Positions 36,761 through 44,250 of a DNA stretch of 64,000 nucleotides are shown here, one piece after another. Under the pieces are notes generated by a model, which had not been told where the DNA came from, ran no database searches, and saw nothing but the letters and a program-made list of their open reading frames with translations. The translations under genes and the position numbers were made by a program. The stretch covers positions 1 to 64,000 of the forward strand of contig DATJJM010000076.1 in assembly GCA_035492535.1 (NCBI GenBank), given 5' to 3'. Position 1 is the first letter of the stretch. The number at the start of each line of letters is the position of its first letter. The DNA is from JAMXLO01 sp035492535. Its GTDB lineage: Bacteria; Pseudomonadota; Alphaproteobacteria; Acetobacterales; Acetobacteraceae.

Positions 36761-37353
36761 TCGCGCTTCTTTAACACGCTGGATGCAGAATTGCACCTTC
36801 TCCGTTGATTAAGCCTAATTAATGGTTAACCCAACCTTTGCTTGCGGAGCGGACCGGTTTGCTTCATGGTCTGCCTGCTCCGGTGACGCACCCACGGCAA
36901 GGCGGGTCAACCCGCTCCTGGGCACGGAACCCGGCGGAGGCGACGGCTCTCGTGCCCATCGAACAAGCGGTTCGACGGTATGGGGTCCGGGGAGGGTCCG
37001 AGTCCGCCGCTGCCGCGTCATCGCCCGCGCCGCGCTTCCAGCGCGCCGGGTTCGGCTGCCGCGATCGGGCTGACAGGCAGTTTTCGTCACACCGAGGCCA
37101 GATCGGCCCGGAAGCCAAGGAACAGATTTCGTCGGAATCATGTTGTTTGTCCGACCAGCCCTAACCGATCGCGCATTCATCCCCACTTTACTGTGCGGGA
37201 TGACAAGCAGTCGTAACGTTCGGCCGGACAAGCATCCGATCCTTGAGCGGACGGGCCATCCCCTTCCCACACGCCTATTCCACCGCCCGCCGGCGCGCGT
37301 CCCACCGGGACCCGCACCGCGCCTTGGGGCGGCTCACTGGAGTTCACGACTAG
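36761..37353. promoter_or_regulatory. Divergent amiC/rne control region, with apparent long rne leader
   Basis: 593 bases without a supported gene. The amiC-proximal end is AT-rich and holds the CtrA-like box. The remainder is GC-rich with several imperfect inverted repeats (for example GCGGGTCAACCCGC near 36901) and probably includes a structured 5' UTR of rne, where autoregulation occurs in other bacteria. No rRNA, tRNA or known riboswitch was recognised. Confidence 0.5.
36815..36829 (-). promoter_or_regulatory. CtrA-like binding box upstream of amiC
   Basis: On the minus strand it reads TTAACCATTAATTAG, one base off the alphaproteobacterial CtrA consensus TTAA-N7-TTAA. It overlaps a second TTAA-N6-TTAA arrangement at 36809-36822. 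It lies 55 bases before the amidase start, a plausible promoter position for a septal cell-wall operon. Confidence 0.4.
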
Positions 37354-40317
37354 ATGACCAAACGCATGTTGATCGACGCAACACACGCGGAAGAAACCCG
37401 CGTCGTGGTGCTGGATGGTAACCGGCTCGAAGACTTCGACGTTGAAACCTCAACCAAGCGACAACTCAAGGGCAACATCTACCTCGCCAAGGTTGTTCGC
37501 GTAGAACCTAGCCTTCAGGCCGCATTCGTCGAATACGGCGGGAATCGCCACGGCTTCCTCGCCTTCGGCGAAATCCACCCCGACTATTATCAGATCCCCG
37601 TCGCTGACCGACAGCGGCTGCTGGAGATGCAGGCTGAAGAAGCACGCCTCGAGGAGGAGGAAGAGGACAGAGCCGCTGAGCGGGCAGCCGCTCGGGAAGC
37701 TGCCGGTGAGCCCGAGGAGCCGGACATCGCCGGGCCGTCCCAGGCGGACGAAGCCGCCATCGATGACGCGGCCCCGGCAGAGGCGACTGCCGATGGAGAG
37801 CCAATCGAAGCAGGCTCCGAGCCGGAGACGAATGCCGAGATCTCAGCCGGTGACGATGGAGCGGTCAGCACCGATGTGACCGCCGAGCCGGTTGTCGCAG
37901 ATCTCGCGCCCGCGACGGCACAGCCTGCGGACATCGTCACAGAAGCCGTTTCCGCACCAACGCTGTTCGAGATCGAGGAGGCCTACGAACCGGCCGCCGA
38001 GCCATACATTCCTGATCCCGACCTGCTTGACCCGGCCGCCGAGGCAAAACCGGGCGAAGTCACGACCGATGTGTCAGAGGCCGAACATTCGGTCGACGAA
38101 CATATGGCGGAAGAAAGCGACGGTACCAGTATCCTGGTCGAACCGATCCCTGAGCAACCGCCACCGGAAACCGTCGGCGGCGATGGCTCCGAGGACAATC
38201 GCGAACGCCGCATCCCGCCTCGCTTCCTGCGCAATTACAAAATCCAGGAGGTGATCAAGCGCCGCCAGATCCTGTTGGTGCAGGTGGTGAAAGAGGAACG
38301 CGGCACCAAAGGCGCTGCCCTCACCACGTATCTCTCGCTTGCCGGCCGTTTCAGCGTGCTGATGCCGAACTCGCCACGCGGCGGCGGCATCTCACGCAAG
38401 ATCACCTCGGCGACGGATCGGCGACGCCTCAGGGAGATCATGGCCGAGCTGGACATCCCGCAAGGCATGGGTCTGATCGTGCGTACCGCCGGTGCCAATC
38501 GTCCCAAGCCCGAGATCAAGCGCGACTGCGAGTACCTGCTGCGCCTATGGGACGACATCCGCGAACACACGATGAAGTCGGTCGCCCCCGCGCTGATCTA
38601 CGAGGAAGCGAGCCTGATCAAGCGCGCGATCCGCGACGTCTATTCCCGCGACATCGACGAAATCCAGGTCGATGGCGAAGAGGGCTGGCGCGCCGCGCAT
38701 GACTTCATGCGCATGCTGATGCCGACCCACGCAAAGAAGGTACAGCTGTGGCGCAACGGCGGGCAGCCGCTATTCGGTAAATACCAGGTCGAGGCGCAAC
38801 TCGACGCGATGTTGCTGCCGACCGCGCAGCTTCGCTCCGGCGGTTACCTGGTGATCAACCAGGCTGAGGCACTGGTAGCCATCGACGTGAACTCCGGACG
38901 CTCGACCCGCGAACGCGGCATCGAGGAAACCGCGCTGCGCACCAACCTGGAAGCCGCCGACGAAGTGGCGCGCCAATTGCGCCTGCGCGACCTCGCCGGC
39001 CTGATCGTCATCGACTTCATCGACATGGAGTCGAGAAAGCACAACGGCATGGTCGAGCGCCGCCTGAAAGAGGCGCTGAAGAACGACCGCGCGCGCATCC
39101 AGGTAGGGAACATCAGCCATTTCGGCCTGATGGAAATGAGCCGCCAGCGGCTGCGTCCGTCACTCGCCGAAACCAGCTTTATCCCGTGTCCACACTGCGG
39201 TGGCACTGGACATGTCCGTTCAACGGAAACCGCCGCGGTGCATGTGCTGCGCGGCATCGAGGAGGAAGGCGCCAAGCGCCGAGCCGCCGAGATCGTCGTG
39301 CATGCGGCGCCGGCCGTCGCACTGTATATCCTCAACCACAAGCGCGAGCGGCTGGCCGAGATCGAGGTGCGTTACGGCATGCGCGTGCTGTGTCTGGGCG
39401 ATGACGATCAGATGTCGTCGCAGTTCCGCATCGAGCGGCTGCGCGCCCAGGTGCCAGTTGAGACACCGATTGCCATTACACAGACCATGCCGATCGCCGA
39501 GCCTGAGGCCGAAGCGGAAGAAGAGGGCACAGCCGAGGACGACGAAGACGCCGAGGACAGCGGTGAAGGAGCCCGTGCCGAAGGCGACGCAGGCGGCGAG
39601 GACAGTGACCAGCGTCGCCGCCGGCGCAGGCGTCGCCGGCGTGGAGGGCGCCGCGAGGACGGTGCCGGCGCGCCGCTCGAAGAGGCAGGAACCGCCGAAG
39701 AGCCAGTGGTCGAAGCCAGCGAGGCCGAGGCGGAAGCAGAGCATGTCGAGGGTGTCCCCGAACACGCGGAGGCTGGCATCGACGATCGCCACAATCGGCG
39801 CCGGGGTCGCCGCGGTGGCCGCCGCCGCCGCCATGAGGGCGACGGCAATGTGCCGCCCCATGCCGAGCCGGGAGCAGAGCAGCCCGAGCTGCCGCCAGTC
39901 TATTCCGGCCCCACGCCCGCCAACCCGTTTGGCGAGAATGCGTTCGACATCTTCGATGTGATGGAACAGGCGGAGCAACTGACGCAGCCGGCCACATTGA
40001 CCGTCATTCCAATTGAGCCAGAACCTCAACTAGAGCGCGAGCCCACTACCATCGAGCTGATAGCTGAACCGGCCACACCCGAGCCTGTCGTGACAACCAT
40101 CGCGCCGATGCTTGAACCGGCCGCCCTGCCCGTGGTTGAGGCGACCGTCACCGAACCGCCTGGCGAGCACGAAATGGCTGCACCCGAGCCTGTGGCGGCC
40201 GAGGAACCACCAGTTCCGGCAAACGATGTTGCAGCCGAACCGGCAGTCAAGCCGATCATCATCGGCGGCGAACAGGACGCGGCGGTGCAGAAGAAGCGTG
40301 GCTGGTGGAGGCGATAA
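37354..40317 (+). CDS. rne: Ribonuclease E
   Basis: 987 residues. The start MLIDATHAEETRVVVLDGNR leads to an S1 RNA-binding domain that is split by an acidic, low-complexity insertion at about residues 95-285. The catalytic core carries LVAIDVNSGRSTRERG and LIVIDFIDMESRKHNG with the two metal aspartates, and the zinc link CPHCGGTGH is near 612. The C-terminal scaffold is acidic with arginine-rich patches (from about 754 and near 825) and ends KKRGWWRR, as in related bacteria. It initiates mRNA decay and stable RNA processing and organises the degradosome. Confidence 0.96.
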   Translation: MTKRMLIDATHAEETRVVVLDGNRLEDFDVETSTKRQLKGNIYLAKVVRVEPSLQAAFVEYGGNRHGFLAFGEIHPDYYQIPVADRQRLLEMQAEEARLEEEEEDRAAERAAAREAAGEPEEPDIAGPSQADEAAIDDAAPAEATADGEPIEAGSEPETNAEISAGDDGAVSTDVTAEPVVADLAPATAQPADIVTEAVSAPTLFEIEEAYEPAAEPYIPDPDLLDPAAEAKPGEVTTDVSEAEHSVDEHMAEESDGTSILVEPIPEQPPPETVGGDGSEDNRERRIPPRFLRNYKIQEVIKRRQILLVQVVKEERGTKGAALTTYLSLAGRFSVLMPNSPRGGGISRKITSATDRRRLREIMAELDIPQGMGLIVRTAGANRPKPEIKRDCEYLLRLWDDIREHTMKSVAPALIYEEASLIKRAIRDVYSRDIDEIQVDGEEGWRAAHDFMRMLMPTHAKKVQLWRNGGQPLFGKYQVEAQLDAMLLPTAQLRSGGYLVINQAEALVAIDVNSGRSTRERGIEETALRTNLEAADEVARQLRLRDLAGLIVIDFIDMESRKHNGMVERRLKEALKNDRARIQVGNISHFGLMEMSRQRLRPSLAETSFIPCPHCGGTGHVRSTETAAVHVLRGIEEEGAKRRAAEIVVHAAPAVALYILNHKRERLAEIEVRYGMRVLCLGDDDQMSSQFRIERLRAQVPVETPIAITQTMPIAEPEAEAEEEGTAEDDEDAEDSGEGARAEGDAGGEDSDQRRRRRRRRRRGGRREDGAGAPLEEAGTAEEPVVEASEAEAEAEHVEGVPEHAEAGIDDRHNRRRGRRGGRRRRHEGDGNVPPHAEPGAEQPELPPVYSGPTPANPFGENAFDIFDVMEQAEQLTQPATLTVIPIEPEPQLEREPTTIELIAEPATPEPVVTTIAPMLEPAALPVVEATVTEPPGEHEMAAPEPVAAEEPPVPANDVAAEPAVKPIIIGGEQDAAVQKKRGWWRR

Positions 40318-40349
40318 GCCAGACCGCCAAAGGGAATCCACTGCAGGCA

Positions 40350-40377
40350 ACGTACACCGGCATTGGCCGGTGTACGT
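40350..40377. terminator. Perfect hairpin after rne
   Basis: ACGTACACCGGC - ATTG - GCCGGTGTACGT, a 12-bp perfect stem with a four-base loop, begins 33 bases after the rne stop and ten bases from the end of the convergent Hsp20-like stub. There is no clear U-tract on either side, so it may be a weak bidirectional terminator or a 3'-end stabilising structure. Confidence 0.55.
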
Positions 40378-40386
40378 CCTGATCGC

Positions 40387-40503
40387 TCAGGCTGCCGACT
40401 TCACTTCGATCTTCTTCCGTTGTTCGACTGCCTTCGCCGTCTTCGGGATGGCGATCGTCAGGACACCCTTCAAGACGTCAGTTGCGATCGGTGTTTTTGC
40501 CAC
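40387..40503 (-). pseudogene. Hsp20-like C-terminal stub
   Basis: 38 codons from a GTG. VLKGVLTIAIPKTAKAVEQR followed by KKIEVKSAA is the last strand and C-terminal tail of small heat-shock proteins (Hsp20/IbpA family). The rest of the alpha-crystallin domain is missing; nothing upstream in any frame supplies it. A strong AAGGAGGA box lies seven bases before the GTG, so the remnant may still be translated. It is probably an internally deleted hsp20 gene. Confidence 0.55.
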
Positions 40504-40602
40504 CGATGTTTCCTCCTTACGCCGAATACATGTGAGACACGAACTGACTATGGTGCCTTGGTCTGGATCATCCAGCCGTCGCGGCGTATAGGCCGCGCCG
40601 CG

Positions 40603-41490
40603 ATGCTGGCTCATTTGCACAGGGCGTGGCGGAATCTGCTGACGGTTGTCGGACTCTGCCTGGTACTCGCGGTGATGTTCACCGCGGTATCTTATTCTGT
40701 GACGCTGTACCGGCTGTTCTGTCAGGTCACTGGAGCGGGTGGTTACACGGCGCGCGCAAGCAGTGATACCTCGACACAGTCAGACCGAATGGTGACTGTC
40801 GCATTCGACACCAATGTCGCACCTGGCATGCCATGGCGGTTCCAACCCATGCAGTCCAGCGTACGGGTGCATCTCGGCGAAGAGGCGTTGGTTTTCTTCC
40901 GCGCCGAGAACCTGTCAGACACGCCACTTGTCGGCCACGCCACGTTCAACGTCACGCCCGACCGCGCAGGTCCGTATTTCAAGAAGATCGAGTGCTTTTG
41001 CTTTACCGAGGAACGTCTCGGCCCGCACCAGAGCGCGGAAATGCCCGTGGACTTTTTCGTCGATCCACGCTTGGTCAAGGACATGAACGACAGTGACGTC
41101 GACCACATCGAACTGTCGTACACCTTCTTCCTGTCACGGAACCCGGAAGGCGCTGCGAACCTCGCACGATTCGACAACACCAAGCCGAGCGCTGCTGCGG
41201 GTGAGAAACTCTTCGCCACAACGTGCAGCGCGTGTCACACGCTAAATCACAACAAGGTCGGGCCGCCGTTGGACGGTGTTGTCGGCCGGGCCGCCGGGAG
41301 CGTCGCCAGCTATCCCTATTCTGCCGCGCTGGCCCACGCGCACATCGTTTGGAACGCAGAGACGCTGGACCAGTGGCTGGCCAATCCGCGCGGTCTCGTG
41401 CCTGGTGCTACCATGCCATTCTCACTTCCCGACGAGATGCGCCGCCGCGACATCATCGCCTACCTGGAAACGTTGAAGCCGAACGGATGA
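40603..41490 (+). CDS. Cox11/CtaG copper chaperone fused to a class I cytochrome c domain
   Basis: 295 residues. One TM helix (about 11-31) precedes Cys40 and the Cox11 domain, whose copper motif CFCF is at 131-134, followed by GPHQSAEMPVDFFVDP. After about residue 195 a class I cytochrome c domain begins, with CSACH at 208-212 and a candidate axial Met in GATMPF near 271. Cox11 delivers copper to CuB of cytochrome c oxidase. A haem-bearing fusion is unusual. No cox genes lie nearby. An upstream non-ATG start is possible. Confidence 0.85.
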   Translation: MLAHLHRAWRNLLTVVGLCLVLAVMFTAVSYSVTLYRLFCQVTGAGGYTARASSDTSTQSDRMVTVAFDTNVAPGMPWRFQPMQSSVRVHLGEEALVFFRAENLSDTPLVGHATFNVTPDRAGPYFKKIECFCFTEERLGPHQSAEMPVDFFVDPRLVKDMNDSDVDHIELSYTFFLSRNPEGAANLARFDNTKPSAAAGEKLFATTCSACHTLNHNKVGPPLDGVVGRAAGSVASYPYSAALAHAHIVWNAETLDQWLANPRGLVPGATMPFSLPDEMRRRDIIAYLETLKPNG

Positions 41491-41513
41491 GTGACCGGCG
41501 AGCAAGGCGCTGC

Positions 41514-42296
41514 TCATGTCGTCGCCTCGAACTGCCGCCGCACAATCTCGGCGAGCCGACGCAATTCGGCAGGCGGCAGATCGCCGACAACCGTGTAGCC
41601 GATATTCCTATCGATCCAGGCACAGCCATCGACATGCGCGAAGTCGACATGCTGGATCGGGGCACTATTTGCGGAATGCAGCGGCAACACGAACACCGTC
41701 AGCCGCACGGCTTGCGCATTGGTATACATGAACTGGCCTGCCGGTCCGTCCGGTGTGGCTGCCAGCCGGCCACCCATGTAGCTGTACCCCTCAGCCGACA
41801 GGTCGGGCGGCGCCACCTGATGGTTCAACCGGTTCGAGACCCAGCGCGCCAGATCATCCCGCTGGCTCGCGCCAAGCTCGGTCGGGCGGCGCTTGTCGGC
41901 GGTATATACCATGTGGTTGGAGACCGCAGCCTGCGCCAGCATGGCGATGGTGGCCGGATTAGGCGACATACCACCGTGCAGGAACCAGCCCCCCGCGCCG
42001 CCCAGTCCAAGACCCACCAGTATGCAGGCGGCGGCCGGCCAGAGTCGCCATTGCCGGCTCAGCCGCCGCTGCACCAGCCGCTCCAGGCCAAGCCGTGGTG
42101 GGATCGGCTCGGCTGCCACCTCACGAAAAGCATCTCGCAGCGCCGCTCGTTGCGCCTGATAGGCGCCGACCCGGCGTGCTATTTCGGGATGTTCCTGCAA
42201 ATAACGCAGTACAGCCGGTTGCCGCTCGGCCTCCAGGCAGCCATCGACGTAGGCGTGCAGTTCCTCCTCCGCTATCGGGCGCGACTGGTCGCTCAT
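41514..42296 (-). CDS. Anti-sigma factor, single-pass membrane protein
   Basis: 260 residues. The N-terminus EEELHAYVDGCLEAER is the usual start of anti-sigma domains but lacks a complete zinc H-x3-C-x2-C motif. One TM helix lies at about 85-107 (WPAAACILVGLGLGGAGGWF), followed by a periplasmic domain. It overlaps the upstream ECF sigma gene by four bases, the normal co-translated regulator arrangement. It should hold the sigma factor inactive until an envelope or oxidative signal arrives. Confidence 0.88.
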   Translation of the reverse strand: MSDQSRPIAEEELHAYVDGCLEAERQPAVLRYLQEHPEIARRVGAYQAQRAALRDAFREVAAEPIPPRLGLERLVQRRLSRQWRLWPAAACILVGLGLGGAGGWFLHGGMSPNPATIAMLAQAAVSNHMVYTADKRRPTELGASQRDDLARWVSNRLNHQVAPPDLSAEGYSYMGGRLAATPDGPAGQFMYTNAQAVRLTVFVLPLHSANSAPIQHVDFAHVDGCAWIDRNIGYTVVGDLPPAELRRLAEIVRRQFEATT

Positions 42297-42880
42297 TTGA
42301 CCCTCCGCAGCACCGGGCGGACTTGTTCCCCCTCGGTCATCTGACGCAGCCGCTCGCGGCCTCGCGCCAACCGCGACATCACTGTGCCAATGGGGATGCC
42401 CAGTACGCCGGCTGCCTCGGCGTACGACAGGTCCTCCACCGACACCAACAGCAATACGCTACGCTGCTCGACCGGCAGCCGGTTCAGCGCCGCCACCAGG
42501 TCGCGGAAGTGCAGATTTGTCTCCTGGTCCGGGCGCAGGGTGAGCGTCGCCTCGCGCGACTCAGTCAACGGCTCGCCTGCAGGTCGGGACTTCTTGCGCC
42601 GCAGCTGGCTGACGAACAGGTTATGCATGATCGTAAACAACCATGCCCTCACATCAGCATCGTCGCGGCGGGTGTGGAGCTTGTCCAGAGCACGCACCAG
42701 GCAGTCATGCACCAGGTCATCAGCGTCCTCGCGATTGCGCAGCAGGGCCGTGGCATAGCGACGCAGCGCCGGAATACATTCCTCGATATGGCTCAGCACG
42801 CCGGTTACCGCCACGGGCACGCTCCACTGTTCAGCCACAGGATTGGCGCCAATCGTGTACGCTCCGGCTTGCTTCCCCAC
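42293..42880 (-). CDS. ECF RNA polymerase sigma factor
   Basis: Up to 195 residues from GTG 42880. Region 2 is ALRRYATALLRNREDADDLV and VRAWLFTIMHNLFVSQLRRK; region 4 is LPVEQRSVLLLVSVEDLSY with AGVLGIPIGTVMSRLARGR. The candidate promoter ends within ten bases of GTG 42880, so translation more likely begins at an internal GTG such as 42838 or 42799 (VLSHIEECIPALRR). It is partnered with the downstream anti-sigma gene. Confidence 0.9.
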   Translation of the reverse strand: MGKQAGAYTIGANPVAEQWSVPVAVTGVLSHIEECIPALRRYATALLRNREDADDLVHDCLVRALDKLHTRRDDADVRAWLFTIMHNLFVSQLRRKKSRPAGEPLTESREATLTLRPDQETNLHFRDLVAALNRLPVEQRSVLLLVSVEDLSYAEAAGVLGIPIGTVMSRLARGRERLRQMTEGEQVRPVLRRVK

Positions 42881-42882
42881 GT

Positions 42883-42912
42883 GTAAGACGGCGTCGAGCC
42901 AGGATTATTCCC
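42883..42912 (-). promoter_or_regulatory. Candidate ECF-type promoter of the sigma/anti-sigma pair
   Basis: On the minus strand, GGGAATAA at 42912-42905 and CGTCTTAC at 42890-42883 leave 16 bases between GGAAT and CGTC. This matches the GGAA(T/C)-N16-CGTC pattern of many ECF promoters and suggests autoregulation. Confidence 0.55.
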
Positions 42913-42975
42913 GGCAGTGACTGGACGCGAAGGCGTCCACTGGCGGAAGCTGGGACAACACGTGGAGGAACGCCC

Positions 42976-44133
42976 ATGAAGATCACCAAGGTTGAGCCAT
43001 TGCTGCTCGATCGCTTCCTGTATGTTCGCGTCAGCACGGACGCCGGCATCACCGGTATCGGCGAATCCGGCACATGGGGCCAGCTCGAGGCATCCGCCGC
43101 CTCCATTGCCAAGTATGGCGAATATCTCATCGGCAAGGATCCGTTCCCGATCGAGCACCACTGGAATGTCATGCTGCGGGCCAATCATTTCACTGGCGGC
43201 GCAATCACCGGGGCGGTGTCGGCTATCGACATCGCACTTTGGGATATCAAGGGGAAGTCCCTCAAGGTCCCGGTCTATGAACTGCTCGGCGGGCGGATGC
43301 GCCACAAGGCGCGGCTGTATGGGCACGTGAAGGGACGCACGATCGAGAAACTGGTCGAAGAAGCGGTGCGTCTGAAGGAAGCGGGCTTCACCGCTCTGGG
43401 TCATCTGAACCCGCTGCTGGATGAAAGCGAGGATGACCCCTATTACAAGCCGCACGCCGCGAAGGTCGAAGAGGCGATCGACAACGTCCGCCGCCTGCGC
43501 GAGGCGGTCGGCCCGAAGGTGGATCTGTGCATCGAGATCCACCGGCGGCTGACGCCGCCTGAAGCAATCGCCCTGGCCCGCGGCATCGAGAAATACACAC
43601 CGATGTTCTACGAGGACCCGTTGCGACCCAACAGCTTCGATGCCATGGCCGACGTGGCGCGCCACATCGACATTCCCATCGCCACCGGCGAGCGCTTCAC
43701 GTCGATCTATCAATTCCAAACGTTACTGACTCGCAATGCCGTGCAGTATCTGCGGCCGGATGCATGCCTGGTTGGCGGCATCACGGGCATGAAGAAGGTC
43801 GCGGCGATCGCCGAGGCACACGACGCCTGGGTGGTACCGCACAATCCGCTGTCGCCGATCTCCACCGCCGCCTGCCTGCAGATCGCCGCCTGCATCCCGA
43901 ATTTTGCGATCCAGGAGTATCCATCCCGCACACCCGACCTTGATGGTGGCAAGGAACTTCTGGGCAACGACCTTGCGCGCGGACTGTCAGAACAGGCCGA
44001 TGGATTCATCGCCATCCCGGATGGCCCAGGTATCGGCGTCGAGTTGGTGGAGGATGTGGAGAAGCGGTTCCCCTATCGCAAGCGCCCGATCAAGATGCGC
44101 CCGCATGTGGACGGGTCGGTCGTGGATATGTAG
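42976..44133 (+). CDS. Enolase-superfamily sugar-acid dehydratase (mandelate racemase/galactonate dehydratase-like)
   Basis: 385 residues with GGAGGAA eight bases before the ATG. The capping domain is MKITKVEPLLLDRFLYVRVS; the barrel gives metal ligands in LCIEIHRRLTP, FYEDPLRP and IATGERFTS, and the general-base His in VVPHNPLSPIS. It resembles D-galactonate/mannonate dehydratases. The Lys-containing second-strand motif is not obvious, as FTALGHLNP occupies that place, so the substrate is uncertain. It is divergent from the ECF sigma gene. Confidence 0.82.
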   Translation: MKITKVEPLLLDRFLYVRVSTDAGITGIGESGTWGQLEASAASIAKYGEYLIGKDPFPIEHHWNVMLRANHFTGGAITGAVSAIDIALWDIKGKSLKVPVYELLGGRMRHKARLYGHVKGRTIEKLVEEAVRLKEAGFTALGHLNPLLDESEDDPYYKPHAAKVEEAIDNVRRLREAVGPKVDLCIEIHRRLTPPEAIALARGIEKYTPMFYEDPLRPNSFDAMADVARHIDIPIATGERFTSIYQFQTLLTRNAVQYLRPDACLVGGITGMKKVAAIAEAHDAWVVPHNPLSPISTAACLQIAACIPNFAIQEYPSRTPDLDGGKELLGNDLARGLSEQADGFIAIPDGPGIGVELVEDVEKRFPYRKRPIKMRPHVDGSVVDM

Positions 44134-44250
44134 CGCCGACCGAAGGCGGCCGTCGACGTAACCGGAGGAATCGCTTGAGCAAGCGCCGGTCACAGCCCAG
44201 ACTTGTTCCATGATTTCAAAGGTCGAGCTGGCCGGGCGAGGCCACAATGG

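Noticed and set aside
36797..37353. Short frames in the amiC-rne gap as small genes
   Set aside because: They have no ribosome-binding sites, are Arg/Pro-rich in every frame, and none resembles a known protein.
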